DNA from: an uncultured Subdoligranulum sp.
GTDB taxonomy: Bacteria > Bacillota > Clostridia > Oscillospirales > Ruminococcaceae
Length of the DNA stretch: 64,000 nt
Assembly: GCA_900545545.1 (NCBI GenBank)
Contig: UQZO01000007.1
Coordinates: 1 to 64,000 of the forward strand
Direction: 5' to 3'
The position numbers and the translations under genes were made by a program. Positions 35,445-44,528 of this stretch are shown here, in pieces. How positions within the stretch are numbered: position 1 is the stretch's first letter; each line of letters starts with the position of its first letter. The notes under the pieces were generated by a model. That model ran no database searches and was not told the origin of the DNA. It worked only from the letters and a program-made list of their open reading frames with translations.

Positions 35445-36644
35445 TTATTCCGCCGCCGGTACGGCCAGGGCAAAGCTGAAACCCAAAAACAGCTCCAGCG
35501 AGTTATCCTCCGCCAGCGAGCATACTGCCCAGCAGCCGTCGGGCAGGGGCACCCAGATGCGCGTTTTGGGCGCAATATCCGGGTTGGGGTATTGCAGCAC
35601 GTCGCTGCGCAGCACCTCCGGCGTCACCGCCACCGGCACCGGGCGGGCCGCATCCCAGACATCCAGCGCTGCCTCGGCAGGATCATCCTCCCATTCCCAT
35701 GTATAGGTTCCTTCCCGCAGCTGGGTAAACAGAGTGTTCAGCTGGTCGCACACCGATTGCAGTTCTTCCTCGCTCAGGCAGTTACCCGCCGGGGGCTGTG
35801 TGTACCAGTCGTTCCGGTCCCGCGGTGTCAGCCATTCTCCCGGCAGTTCCTCACAGGAGGGCATGGTGTATTCCACCAGATTGTTGTCCCCATCGTAGGT
35901 GCGGCGCTCGGTGACGGCAAAGGCCCGTACCTCCCCTACCGCAAAGCCCAGGGCATCCAGTTTGCGCCCCACTACCCGTGTGGCGGAAGTCAGATACACA
36001 TTGTCCTTGCTGGTATTCGTCACATCCAGGCTCCCCAGCTGTATCCAAGCGCCGGGTTCCAGTCCCATGCTCCGGGCCTCAGCGTCTTCCAGATCGCCGA
36101 CCCACAGGAAAAATCCGTCCACCTTGCCTTCCTCATCGAAGGAAAAGCGGAACTCACGATCCCCCGCGGGCAGCCCGGTGGCGCCCGGGTCCGCGATGGT
36201 CAGCAACGCCATGGGCGCATCGTAGGTGCCGCCCGCCAGAAAGATATCGGTAATGACCAGCCCCGTCAGATCAGGCAGCGGCAGGCCGCTCTCCAGCAGA
36301 GAATCGGACAGAGCACCCCGCAGTTTGTCGGCGTCGTTGGTGTACAGGGCTTCGATCAGCGCATAACCGTTACTGCGCTCGGTCTGAGTTTCGTCCCGCG
36401 TCATAAACTGGCCATCATAGAGATGGGGCGGCTGGGGCGTTGTAGGCAGCGTCAGCATCTCGTACTCCAGCCCGGCACTGGGGTCCGGCGTCGGGGTAGG
36501 CGCCACCGTGGGCGTCGGCGTAGGTTCTGCCGTCGCCGCCGGGGTTTCGGTGGGCATAGGGGTTGCCTCGGAAGCAGAGAACGGCCCGCAGGCGGTCAGC
36601 CCCGCCAGCAGCAAAGCAGGGATTGCCAGAGACAGTTTTTTCAT
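35445..36644 (-). CDS. Lipoprotein of unknown function
   Basis: A 399-residue lipoprotein: signal peptide MKKLSLAIPALLLAGLTACG with lipobox LTAC, then a Thr/Pro-rich stalk (PTETPAATAEPTPTPTVAPT). Two or so globular parts follow, without a recognised domain (MALLTIADPGATGLPAGDRE; TRIWVPLPDGCWAVCSLAED). Surface-anchored. It lies 17 bases downstream of the phosphatase gene, probably the same operon. The start is ATG 36644; the frame is open a little further upstream. Confidence 0.75.
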   Translation of the reverse strand: MKKLSLAIPALLLAGLTACGPFSASEATPMPTETPAATAEPTPTPTVAPTPTPDPSAGLEYEMLTLPTTPQPPHLYDGQFMTRDETQTERSNGYALIEALYTNDADKLRGALSDSLLESGLPLPDLTGLVITDIFLAGGTYDAPMALLTIADPGATGLPAGDREFRFSFDEEGKVDGFFLWVGDLEDAEARSMGLEPGAWIQLGSLDVTNTSKDNVYLTSATRVVGRKLDALGFAVGEVRAFAVTERRTYDGDNNLVEYTMPSCEELPGEWLTPRDRNDWYTQPPAGNCLSEEELQSVCDQLNTLFTQLREGTYTWEWEDDPAEAALDVWDAARPVPVAVTPEVLRSDVLQYPNPDIAPKTRIWVPLPDGCWAVCSLAEDNSLELFLGFSFALAVPAAE

Positions 36645-36661
36645 CACAAAGCCCCCTTGTA

Positions 36662-37111
36662 TCAAGTCAGGCTGTGCAGCAGCGCGGTGCAGCCTTCGTA
36701 CACATCCCGCCAGGTGGCCTCAAAGTCGCCGGTATACCAGGGGTCGGCCACCTCACCGGGGCGGGCCGTATAATCCAGCAGGGCGTGGATTTTGCCCGCC
36801 GGGTCGCCGCCGCACAGCCGGGTCATGTTGCGCAGGTTGGCATGGTCCATCCCGATAAGCAGATCGTAGTGCCCATAATCGGCCCGGGTCATCTGCCGGG
36901 CTGTTTTTCCCGCGCAGGAGATGCCATGTTCCGCCAGTTTGCGCCGGGCCGGTGGGTAGACCGGATTGCCGATCTCCTCGGCGCTGGTCGCAGCGGAGGC
37001 AATCTCAAACTGATCGGAAAGCCCCTCTTTTTCCACCAGATCTTTCATTACAAATTCCGCCATGGGGCTGCGGCAGATATTGCCGTGACATACAAACAGT
37101 ATTTCGGTCAT
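36662..37111 (-). CDS. Low-molecular-weight protein tyrosine phosphatase
   Basis: A 149-residue phosphatase: ILFVCHGNICRSPMAEFVM contains the CX5R active-site loop, and DPWYTGDFEATW carries the general acid Asp. In Firmicutes such enzymes often regulate capsule or stress functions by dephosphorylating tyrosine or arginine. ATG 37111 gives the family-typical start; the frame extends to 37207 without homology. Confidence 0.92.
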   Translation of the reverse strand: MTEILFVCHGNICRSPMAEFVMKDLVEKEGLSDQFEIASAATSAEEIGNPVYPPARRKLAEHGISCAGKTARQMTRADYGHYDLLIGMDHANLRNMTRLCGGDPAGKIHALLDYTARPGEVADPWYTGDFEATWRDVYEGCTALLHSLT

Positions 37112-37287
37112 CTCGTAATCTATCCCTTCACAAGCCTGCAAACCATTAATATGACTGGCTTTTCGGCGCTTTTTCTTTTTGTCGTGACTACCATGCTGCC
37201 CACGCAAATCTGCGGAATTCTACGAAATTTCATGGGCAAATGGTGTAGTAATTGGTGTAGTACCAACTGCGGATTTGGCCTGATTTT

Positions 37288-37425
37288 TCAAGCTGCCACA
37301 TCGCGGAATACATAAGGCGTAATACGTGGCAGAGGTTTGTCCGGATTTGGCTTCTTGTATTTCTTCATCTCCCACCGCATCTCATTCTCAATATGCAGCG
37401 CCACTTGAAGCATATCGACTCGCAT
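37288..37425 (-). pseudogene. Tyrosine recombinase (integrase) C-terminal relic
   Basis: A 45-codon frame: MLQVALHIENEMRWEM, then KPLPRITPYVFRD, then VAA and stop. This matches the segment before and at the box II (TPHxxRHTF) of Tn916/ICE-type integrases, keeping the arginine but with RD in place of RH. The C-terminal active-site tyrosine region is missing. It lies next to a truncated gene (37484-37720), suggesting a mobile element was lost here. Assigned by eye from the family pattern. Confidence 0.55.
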
Positions 37426-37483
37426 CGATGAAAACCGCCCGACGATTTAAATTTTCTACAGCAAAGTTTAATCTCATCCATAA

Positions 37484-37720
37484 TCATAGAAGCGAGAGCC
37501 AGGATGGCGATGTGTTACGCGAACCACATAGACTTTGGTGAGTGTGTATAATGTAAACGGAAGAAAGTATGGATGAATCGGGGTATTCCATGTATTCCTT
37601 TTCCAGTTCCTCATAGGAATGCAGACGTGGATAACCAAGCTGTTGACTGCCTGCTGCGGTTTTTACGAGCAGTTGATTTAAGAAAGTTCTGTCAGATGGC
37701 TGGTATTTTACAATTTCCAC
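37484..37720 (-). pseudogene. Truncated gene, possible acetyltransferase N-terminus
   Basis: 78 codons from a GTG with a good GGGGAGGGG ribosome binding site. The first 55 or so residues (EIVKYQPSDRTFLNQLLVKT, GYPRLHSYEELEKEYMEYP) look like a normal protein start; the remainder is low-complexity and probably non-native. It may be the 5' end of a GNAT-like gene cut when the neighbouring integrase relic arrived. The family is not certain. Confidence 0.45.
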
Positions 37721-37834
37721 GTTTTCCCCTCCCCACTTTTCAGCTTATCACTATTATATGGTACCAATAGGGACGGCGCTTTTCCGTCAACCTTTTTTCA
37801 ACCGCCAATGGAAATAATCAGCGCAATAAGGAAG

Positions 37835-38452
37835 TTACTTTCTCAAAGTCAATATTCCCGCACAGCAAGACATCGGTTCAAACACCAATTTCGGGAAAAC
37901 GCTTTTCAATTCGTCGAATACGAAGTAAATTTCCGCCTCATCCCATTCGTCGCCAGCCTGTAACTTGCATTTTTCCAACTCATCTCGGGTAGCAAAGGCA
38001 ACATCGCCGATGTAAATGCATCCGCCTTCGTTCAACAAAGGCAGCAGCTCACCAAGGAAGCAGATTTTCTGGTGATCTGTCAAATGATGCAAAGAATAGG
38101 TAGCAATAATGGCATCATACGAAAGCTGTTTCAGTTCCTTTACCAACCCACGGGAAAAATCTCCCTGATACAGTTTGGCCTCCGGCATCTTCTTTTGAGC
38201 CACTTCTATCATCTTGTCGGAAAAATCCTGCCCGAAAATACAGCATCCCTGTTCGTAGAGTTTTGAAGTAAGTGTCCCCGTGCCAAATCCAATATCTAGC
38301 ACTCGCTTTCCCGGCGAAGAAAGTACCCTGTTATAGATTTCGTTTAATATAACTTTATATCCCGCAAAAGGGTAGGTATCACTCTCATCAGACAAGCTGA
38401 CACTTTTATCATATCCACCCGCCCATAAGTCAAATCCCTTACTATTTAACAT
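37835..38452 (-). CDS. SAM-dependent methyltransferase
   Basis: A 205-residue class I methyltransferase beginning MLNSKGFDLWAGGYDKSVSL, with the SAM site VLDIGFGTGTLTSKLYEQG and DAIIATYSLHHLTD. The substrate is unknown. ATG 38452 has AGAGGT nine bases upstream and gives the usual family start; the longer frame to 38515 is unlikely. AT-richer than its surroundings. Confidence 0.88.
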   Translation of the reverse strand: MLNSKGFDLWAGGYDKSVSLSDESDTYPFAGYKVILNEIYNRVLSSPGKRVLDIGFGTGTLTSKLYEQGCCIFGQDFSDKMIEVAQKKMPEAKLYQGDFSRGLVKELKQLSYDAIIATYSLHHLTDHQKICFLGELLPLLNEGGCIYIGDVAFATRDELEKCKLQAGDEWDEAEIYFVFDELKSVFPKLVFEPMSCCAGILTLRK

Positions 38453-38726
38453 ACAATATATACCTCTCACAGAATCTGTGTGTAATTTTATTTCAGCTTT
38501 CCTTTTTAAACACAAAATGACAGGCCTGGCTCTCCAAAAATATTGGTAAAGCGAAGTTCCAAACGCAAAAGCTCTTGCTTTACAGTTATTTTTTCAGATT
38601 TGACACATCCTGCCACCGCAAACCAAAAGTAGCTTTATCACCTCGTATAGTTTTCTTCTCAAGCCCGGAAAGCATAAAAGCTTCCGGCTTATTGAATTTT
38701 CATTGTCCGCTGTTTCTGGCACCATT

Positions 38727-39926
38727 TCACACTTGAGCAATATGGTGTCGGCTTTTTCTTTGTAAGACTATCAGTCCCAACACCAGGGCAATCGGAAAAG
38801 CCGTAGCAACAAGTAATCCTTTTTTCAGATCGCCGTTCGCCAGCCCGGAAACGCCCCCCACGGACATAGGGCCGATCGTACCGCCCAGGTCACCGGCCAA
38901 TGCCAAAAAGGCGAACATAGCCGTTCCCCCTTTGGGGCAGGCCCGCGCAGAAAGGCTGAGAGTTCCCGGCCACATAATGCCCACAGAAAAACCACACAGC
39001 CCGCATCCTGCCAGTCCCAGAACGGGTACGTTCGACAGGGCTGCCAGCAAGTAGCAGCCTATACACAGGAACCCGCACACCAGCATCATTTTCCCAAGGT
39101 TCACTTTCTGACTCATTCTGGCACAAAGCACCCGGGACACCCCCATAAGCACCGCAAAAAGGCAGGGGCCCGCAAGGTCGCCCACAGCTTTGGGAACACC
39201 GATTGATGCTTCCGCAAAGGCCGATGCCCACTGTGTCATAGCGTTTTCTGACGCGCCGGAACAAACCATCAAAAGGATCAGAAGCCAGAACAGGGGCAAG
39301 CGGAGCAGTTTTCCAGCACGCATGCCCTCTCCGTTTTCGACCAGCCTTTCTATGGGGCAGGTCAGGAAGTTAAACACATTACAAAAAGGAACCATTGCCC
39401 ACAGCAGGGTAAGAATCCGCCAGTTTTCCAGACCGAACAGGGTGAAAAACAGCGTGGAGCCCAAAACCACGGCTACCATACCCCAACAATAAAAAGAATG
39501 AAGCAGGCTCATGCTGCCGGCTTTGTTTTCAAACGGACACGCCTCCACGATGGGGCTGATCAGGACTTCGATCAGGCCGCTGCTGACGGCATATACCATA
39601 ACAGACAGCAGGATTCCCCAAAAAGGAACCGGCAACAAATCCGGCAGAAATGCCAGCATTACCAGCCCCAAAGTTGATAAAATGTGAGAAGCAACCACAC
39701 AGGTCCGGTATCCGATCCGGTCCACAAATTTTGTTGCGGCCAAATCAATCACCAACTGGGTCAGAAAAAATGCAGTTGGGATCAGGGCAATTTCCCCAAG
39801 GGAAATATTGTAGGATTTTTGAAACGTCAAAAAAAGCAGCGGTGCAAAATTTGCACAGATTGCCTGCGTTACGTAACCCAGATAGCAGGCACGCAATGTC
39901 TTTTGATAGTTGGGTGTATCGGTCAT
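38727..39926 (-). CDS. MFS transporter
   Basis: A 399-residue major facilitator with twelve expected helices. ATKFVDRIGYRTCVVASHIL in loop 2-3 is the MFS signature region, and the second half has GFSVGIMWPGTLSLSARACP. It resembles sugar or metabolite carriers of the FucP/YfkF kind. The substrate is unknown. The divergent AraC regulator at 40033 lies upstream in the same orientation, with the promoter gap between them, and may control it. Confidence 0.85.
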   Translation of the reverse strand: MTDTPNYQKTLRACYLGYVTQAICANFAPLLFLTFQKSYNISLGEIALIPTAFFLTQLVIDLAATKFVDRIGYRTCVVASHILSTLGLVMLAFLPDLLPVPFWGILLSVMVYAVSSGLIEVLISPIVEACPFENKAGSMSLLHSFYCWGMVAVVLGSTLFFTLFGLENWRILTLLWAMVPFCNVFNFLTCPIERLVENGEGMRAGKLLRLPLFWLLILLMVCSGASENAMTQWASAFAEASIGVPKAVGDLAGPCLFAVLMGVSRVLCARMSQKVNLGKMMLVCGFLCIGCYLLAALSNVPVLGLAGCGLCGFSVGIMWPGTLSLSARACPKGGTAMFAFLALAGDLGGTIGPMSVGGVSGLANGDLKKGLLVATAFPIALVLGLIVLQRKSRHHIAQV

Positions 39927-40032
39927 AGCGGTTTCCTTTCTGATTCACTGAAATTTCTTGCCGGCCTTACTGTAGGGCATTATAACAGCAAAATCAGAAG
40001 CTGATAAGGGATAATCCCGCCAGAATATAGCA

Positions 40033-40923
40033 CTATTTTCCCAAACAGCGAACCTTTCCCGGTGTATAGCCGTAGTTTTTACGGAACTGCCGTGTAAAAT
40101 AGTTGGTGGAGCGGAAACCGCAGGCCAGACTGATTTCCTGCACCGTAAGGGAGCTATCGTGCAGCAGTATGTGGGCGGTTTGCAATCGATAGCGAATCAG
40201 CGCATTCACCGGGGAGCACCCCATATATTCATGAAAGCAGCGCGCGGCCTCGCTCCGGCTGATACTGGCCGCTTCGGCAATGTCCGCAATGGTAACAGGC
40301 TCCGCATAATGGGTATACATATAGTCCAGCATTTTTTGCACACGCACCTGTGTACGGAGCTGTATGCGGGTGGCCAGGTTTTTGGGCAACGTATCGAAAT
40401 GACAGTACAGCGATTGAAACAGGCGGCTCAGATCACGCTGCACCACCATTTCATAACAATTCTTCCGCTGTTTCAGATTCGTAAAAACATCCTCCACAAG
40501 AAAGCGGATCTCGTCGCACCATGCCTCTTGCCGCCTGAACACAACAAAGGGCAGAGAATCACAGTCCGCAATGGGCGCAATATATTTTTGATAGATCATG
40601 CTTGTTTCAGGCGCGATCAGGGTACCGGAAAAAACCACAACGGGCATTGGGTCCGGCAGATTTCCGGAAACTTGCCGGACACCATGAAGCAGATTCCGGT
40701 TGACAAACAGGCTGTCCCCGGCCTGCAGCCGGATATAATTTTGCCCTATCTGGTACTCTAAATCGCCATTCTCTGCCCTGGCGATTTCAAAATCGGGGTG
40801 CCAGTGCAGCGGCCCTTCCCGGTTGGGCAGTTCAGAAAGTTCATTTTCAAAAAAGGAAATCGGGAAAAGGCTTCCTTCATGGGTGATCTGTTCCCGCATA
40901 TGCTGGTCTACGATGACAGGCAC
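40033..40923 (-). CDS. AraC-family transcriptional regulator with cupin domain
   Basis: A 296-residue protein. The N-terminal half is a sugar-binding cupin (GPLHWHPDFEIARAENGDLE, LQAGDSLFVNRNLLHGV). The C-terminal half is a double helix-turn-helix (TIADIAEAASISRSEAARCF and LTVQEISLACGFRSTNYFTR) ending FRKNYGYTPGKVR. The start is GTG 40923 with AAAAGGAG upstream. It lies 106 bases upstream of the MFS gene and likely activates it in response to a sugar-like effector. Confidence 0.9.
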   Translation of the reverse strand: MPVIVDQHMREQITHEGSLFPISFFENELSELPNREGPLHWHPDFEIARAENGDLEYQIGQNYIRLQAGDSLFVNRNLLHGVRQVSGNLPDPMPVVVFSGTLIAPETSMIYQKYIAPIADCDSLPFVVFRRQEAWCDEIRFLVEDVFTNLKQRKNCYEMVVQRDLSRLFQSLYCHFDTLPKNLATRIQLRTQVRVQKMLDYMYTHYAEPVTIADIAEAASISRSEAARCFHEYMGCSPVNALIRYRLQTAHILLHDSSLTVQEISLACGFRSTNYFTRQFRKNYGYTPGKVRCLGK

Positions 40924-41012
40924 GAAAATCTTCTCTCCTTTTCAGGAAAAATAGAGGTTAAAATACAAAGATTGATTTCTTTTTCGGGCGCTTTCAGGTC
41001 CGGTATCTCCTG

Positions 41013-41372
41013 CTACCGTAAACAACCAAAATCTTGATCATGTTTTTTTCTTTTTCGTTGCGTGTTGGCTGTATATTCCGCTTTGCGGATTTTTGCCGTA
41101 TCCTGCACCGCCCGCGGCAGCCATTCGCAGCCGCAACATTCCATAGGAATGGGGATTTCCTGTATGGCATCCGCCGGGTTGGGACGTTTCAGCGTCGGCG
41201 GCAGATAGGCAAGCCCCACTTCCCGCAGCGACAGCACCTCGCCGCTGAGCCACCCCACAGGCTGGTCATCACAGTACAGGCAATAACAGCCAAACATCTT
41301 TTTCACACAGACGTTCAGCCCCCGCAGGGCTGTAAGCCATGCCTGGACGGTTTCTTCTTTCGGGTATGCCAT
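41013..41372 (-). CDS. TfoX N-terminal domain-like protein
   Basis: A 119-residue protein. VKKMFGCYCLYCDDQPVGWL and EVLSLREVG follow the TfoX N-terminal-domain pattern (MFGGYGIY...). The C-terminus is a charged lysine-rich tail (NTQRKRKKHDQD). The ATG at 41372 has GAGGAAAG upstream. The function of stand-alone members is not well defined. Confidence 0.6.
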   Translation of the reverse strand: MAYPKEETVQAWLTALRGLNVCVKKMFGCYCLYCDDQPVGWLSGEVLSLREVGLAYLPPTLKRPNPADAIQEIPIPMECCGCEWLPRAVQDTAKIRKAEYTANTQRKRKKHDQDFGCLR

Positions 41373-41502
41373 CTTTCTTTCCTCCCTTGCAAGTGAATGT
41401 GCCTTGTTGTGTTCCCCATTTATTATATCGCATCCCGCCGAACCCGCAAAGCAGAGGAAATGTAAATTTTGACAGAAAAATCGGTGCTTCGCGGGGCACA
41501 AC

Positions 41503-41538
41503 AAAAGCCGGGCAGCACATCACGCGTGCTGCCCGGCT
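41503..41538 (-). terminator. Terminator after the AGCS gene
   Basis: A 13-bp stem AGCCGGGCAGCAC with GTGCTGCCCGGCT followed by TTTTG on the minus strand, just after the stop at 41545. Confidence 0.85.
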
Positions 41539-41544
41539 CTATGC

Positions 41545-42936
41545 TCAGGAAGATTGTTTCATCACATTTTGTTCGTAGTCCCGCAAGGAGGCCAGTGCCT
41601 TGGGTGCCAGCGGGAAGAGGGCGATCATATTGAACACCGTCATCAGGCCCACGCCCACATCGCCCAGATCCCACACAAACTGGTAGGCTGCCAGGCCACC
41701 GATGAACAGCATGACCAGCGCCAGAATCTTGTAGGCCAACTGGGCGCCCCAGCGGTCGCCGAAGAGGTACGCCACATTGGAGCGGGCATAAAACAGGATG
41801 CCCAGGAAGGTGGACAGGCTGAACAGCCACAGAATCACGGCGATGAAGATGACACCGAATTCGCCCAGATGATACCGCATGGCTGCCTGCAGCAGGTCCA
41901 TGCCTTCCAGACCGTTGGTAAGCTCCGTGGGGGTCAGCAGCATGATCATGGCCGAGCAGCTGCAGATGACCAGCGTATCAATAAAAACGCCCAGGGCCTG
42001 CAAAAGACCCGCCTTGGCCGGATGGTCGATATGGGAAGCAGCCGCTGCACAAGGCGCCGAACCGGAGCCAGCCTCGTTGGAGAAAAGGCCACGCTTGGTA
42101 CCGTTCATGATCACGGCGCCGATGCCGCCGCCCACCACCTGGCGCAGGCCGAAGGCCTCGGCAAAAATACGGCTGAAAACACCGGGCAGCAGCGGTGCAT
42201 TTTTTACAATAATAAAAAGGGTAATGAAAAAGTAGCAGGCCGCCATGACCGGGACCATGATGTCCAGCACCCGGACGGTGGCATTTTTGCGCAGCACAAT
42301 GATGGCTGCCACAATTACCAGCGCAATGGTGGAATACAGCGGCGGGATGTGGAAGGCATTTTCAAAGGAAGCCGAGATGGAGTTGCTGGTGACCTGGCTG
42401 ATGCCGCACCAGCAGATAAGCCCCGATAGTGCAAACAGGTATGCAACAATCGACTGTTTGCGGCGGCTGCCCTTGGGCACGAACAGCGCGTGCAGGTAAT
42501 AGGCGGGGCCGCCGCGGTAGCCGCCGTAGAGCGGGTCCTTCTGCTTGTAGAGCTGGGCCAGGGTAGCTTCGATGAATGCCGTGGAGGAACCCAGCAGTGC
42601 CATAATCCACATCCAGAACACGGCACCGGCGCCGCCCGCCGAGATGGCTGCCACCACACCCACCAGGTTGCCCATACCGACACGGCAGGCGGTGGAGACG
42701 ATCAGCGCCTGCACACCGGACAGGCCGTGCTCGGTCTTTTTGTTGTTGGTCATCGTGACGCGGACCATTTCCGGGAAAAGGCGGAACGGCAAAAACCGTG
42801 TGCGCACCGTAAAATAGACACCCGCCGGGACCAGGATCATCACAAGAAGGGAAAGTCCCAGGGTACTGCCGCCGGGCAGCGGGATCTGTACCAGATCTCC
42901 CCAGAGCAGATTATAAACGGCTTTGAACACGGTCAT
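41545..42936 (-). CDS. Alanine/glycine:cation symporter (AGCS family)
   Basis: A 463-residue membrane protein. TRFLPFRLFPEMV, the GVQALIVSTACRVGMGNLVG substrate segment, GGPAYYLHALF and KRGLFSNEAGSGSAPCAAA are the conserved AGCS (AlsT/DagA) motifs. It imports alanine or glycine with Na+ or H+. ATG 42936 has GAGAGG nine bases upstream; the longer frame to 42972 lacks one. It stands alone between terminators. Confidence 0.92.
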   Translation of the reverse strand: MTVFKAVYNLLWGDLVQIPLPGGSTLGLSLLVMILVPAGVYFTVRTRFLPFRLFPEMVRVTMTNNKKTEHGLSGVQALIVSTACRVGMGNLVGVVAAISAGGAGAVFWMWIMALLGSSTAFIEATLAQLYKQKDPLYGGYRGGPAYYLHALFVPKGSRRKQSIVAYLFALSGLICWCGISQVTSNSISASFENAFHIPPLYSTIALVIVAAIIVLRKNATVRVLDIMVPVMAACYFFITLFIIVKNAPLLPGVFSRIFAEAFGLRQVVGGGIGAVIMNGTKRGLFSNEAGSGSAPCAAAASHIDHPAKAGLLQALGVFIDTLVICSCSAMIMLLTPTELTNGLEGMDLLQAAMRYHLGEFGVIFIAVILWLFSLSTFLGILFYARSNVAYLFGDRWGAQLAYKILALVMLFIGGLAAYQFVWDLGDVGVGLMTVFNMIALFPLAPKALASLRDYEQNVMKQSS

Positions 42937-43032
42937 CACAAGATTCCTCTCTTTATTTCCACACTTTAGCAATGCAGCGCATTAAAGTAGTGTACCACAA
43001 ACCGTTCTCCGGGGGAAGCCCTTTTCTGTTTT

Positions 43033-43686
43033 TTATATCCGGTGGCACTCTTCCGGAATACCGATGTCCGCCAGCAATACCTCACCGCAGAAAGCTGCCG
43101 CCTGCGGGGCCGTGTGGGCGGGTTTGCAGCTGTCAAAGGACACCGTCAGGTCGGCCTGCACCGCCCCCTCGGCCCCTTCACCGGTATCGGCGCAGACGCC
43201 GCTGGGCAGGTCCACCGCCAGCAGAAAAGCCCCCGCCGCCCGGCATTGCCGCAGCAATCCGCAGGCTGCCTGCCCTGCCGGGCGCAAGGCCCCATGGAAG
43301 CCGGTGCCGTACAAGGCATCCACCACAGCATCCCAGCCCTGCGGGTCGGGGCGCGTTTCGGCGTCCAGTACCGTAACAGGCAATGCCCGCAGCAGTTCCC
43401 GGTTGGTGATGGCGTCGGGCGTGCGGGGCGCCCCTTCCGCCAGCCAGACGCAGACCTGCCAGCCTGCTTTGGCCGCCACCCGGGCCATGACGAAACCATC
43501 GCCGCCGTTGTTGCCCTTACCGGCCACCACCAGCAGCCGCCCGGGCGCCGGGAACCGCCGGGCCAGTTCCGTCCAGGCGGCACGCCCGGCGTTTTCCATC
43601 ATCTGGATATACAAAAGGCCTGCTTCGTTGGCTGCCTGCTCAATGGCTTTCATTTGAGCGGCGGTGACAATGGCTTCATTTTTCAT
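43033..43686 (-). CDS. nnrE: NAD(P)H-hydrate epimerase
   Basis: A 217-residue YjeF N-terminal-type epimerase. It shows GLLYIQMMENAGRAAW, the Rossmann site VVAGKGNNGGDGFVMARVAA, DAVVDALYGTGFHG with the catalytic Asp, and LAVDLPSGVCADTG. It repairs hydrated NAD(P)H. In many Firmicutes the dehydratase is fused in one protein; here only the epimerase half is present. ATG 43686 has AAAAGGAGG upstream. Confidence 0.88.
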   Translation of the reverse strand: MKNEAIVTAAQMKAIEQAANEAGLLYIQMMENAGRAAWTELARRFPAPGRLLVVAGKGNNGGDGFVMARVAAKAGWQVCVWLAEGAPRTPDAITNRELLRALPVTVLDAETRPDPQGWDAVVDALYGTGFHGALRPAGQAACGLLRQCRAAGAFLLAVDLPSGVCADTGEGAEGAVQADLTVSFDSCKPAHTAPQAAAFCGEVLLADIGIPEECHRI

Positions 43687-43741
43687 AGGTCGTTTCCTCC
43701 TTTTTTCTTGTATGGTACCACAGGCCAGGGGGAAATTCCAC

Positions 43742-43772
43742 AAAAAAAGTTCCGGGCTTTGCAGCCCGGAAC
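43742..43772 (-). terminator. Terminator after the ECF S-component gene
   Basis: GTTCCGGGC pairs with GCCCGGAAC, followed on the minus strand by seven T residues, directly after the stop at 43784. Confidence 0.88.
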
Positions 43773-43783
43773 CCGGAAAACAA

Positions 43784-44401
43784 TCAGTTCAGTTTGAGGA
43801 ATTTGCGCACCGGCAACGTGACGGCACCCGCCACCAGGCAGCAGATGACCCACTCGATGATGGCCTGCACGCCGACGCAGAGGACAATGAACATCAGCGC
43901 ATTACCGGCGCCCAGGCTCTGGGCCAGGTTCTGCACGTAGTCGATGTTATAGAAAATCAATACCAGAGAGCCCATGAAAAATACGGTGTTGAGCACCGGG
44001 GCAATCAGTCCGCCTGCAAAACAGCAGAATTTGGGGAACTTGGGCAGCACCTTGCACAGAGCCTGGAACAGCAGCGCCGTGCACAGGCCCATCAGTACAC
44101 GGGATACCACGCAGACCACAAAAGTTCCCACCGGGCTGGCGCTGAAAAGTGCCGCGCTCAGGGCGCTTTTGCCTTCCACCGCCTGGATAAAACTGGTCGC
44201 GCCGAACACGGCCCCCAAAATAGCGCCTGCCGTAGGGCCCATGGTCATGGCGCCGATGGCTACCGGCACCGTGAGCAGCGACGCCGACAGCGGGCCGATT
44301 TGCAGATAGCCCAGCGGCGTATAGTTCATCACAAGCAAAATGGCCACCAGCAGCGCAAGCTGGGTGAGCCAACGGACGTTGGTACGCTTATTCATATTCA
44401 A
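43784..44401 (-). CDS. ECF transporter S component
   Basis: A 205-residue protein with about six membrane helices. LALLVAILLVMNYTPLGYLQ, TVPVAIGAMTMGPTAGAILG and FGATSFIQ form the typical ECF substrate-binding pattern, closest to the pantothenate-type or related vitamin binders as I recall them. It would pair with a shared energizing module encoded elsewhere. AGGAGG precedes the start. The vitamin cannot be named from sequence alone, and no known riboswitch was recognised in the 85-base leader. Confidence 0.8.
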   Translation of the reverse strand: MNMNKRTNVRWLTQLALLVAILLVMNYTPLGYLQIGPLSASLLTVPVAIGAMTMGPTAGAILGAVFGATSFIQAVEGKSALSAALFSASPVGTFVVCVVSRVLMGLCTALLFQALCKVLPKFPKFCCFAGGLIAPVLNTVFFMGSLVLIFYNIDYVQNLAQSLGAGNALMFIVLCVGVQAIIEWVICCLVAGAVTLPVRKFLKLN

Positions 44402-44484
44402 TTTTCCTCCTGCTGCCGTCTCCTACATCTCGGGAGTACAGCGCAAATGTACAGCCCACCGGGCTGCCAACCCACAGTATAACG

Positions 44485-44513
44485 CAAAACCGGCCGCGTT
44501 ACAAGCGGCCGGT
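44485..44513 (-). terminator. Terminator after the HAD gene
   Basis: ACCGGCCGC pairs with GCGGCCGGT, followed on the minus strand by TTTTG, 16 bases past the stop of the HAD gene at 44529. Confidence 0.8.
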
Positions 44514-44528
44514 AAAAATTCTTTTGTG

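Noticed and set aside
38661..38690. Hairpin downstream of the MFS gene
   Set aside because: Arms with a mismatch and no T run on the minus strand, where a terminator would be needed.
44402..44484. Vitamin riboswitch ahead of the ECF S-component gene
   Set aside because: No TPP, FMN, cobalamin or preQ1 core motif could be recognised in the short leader.
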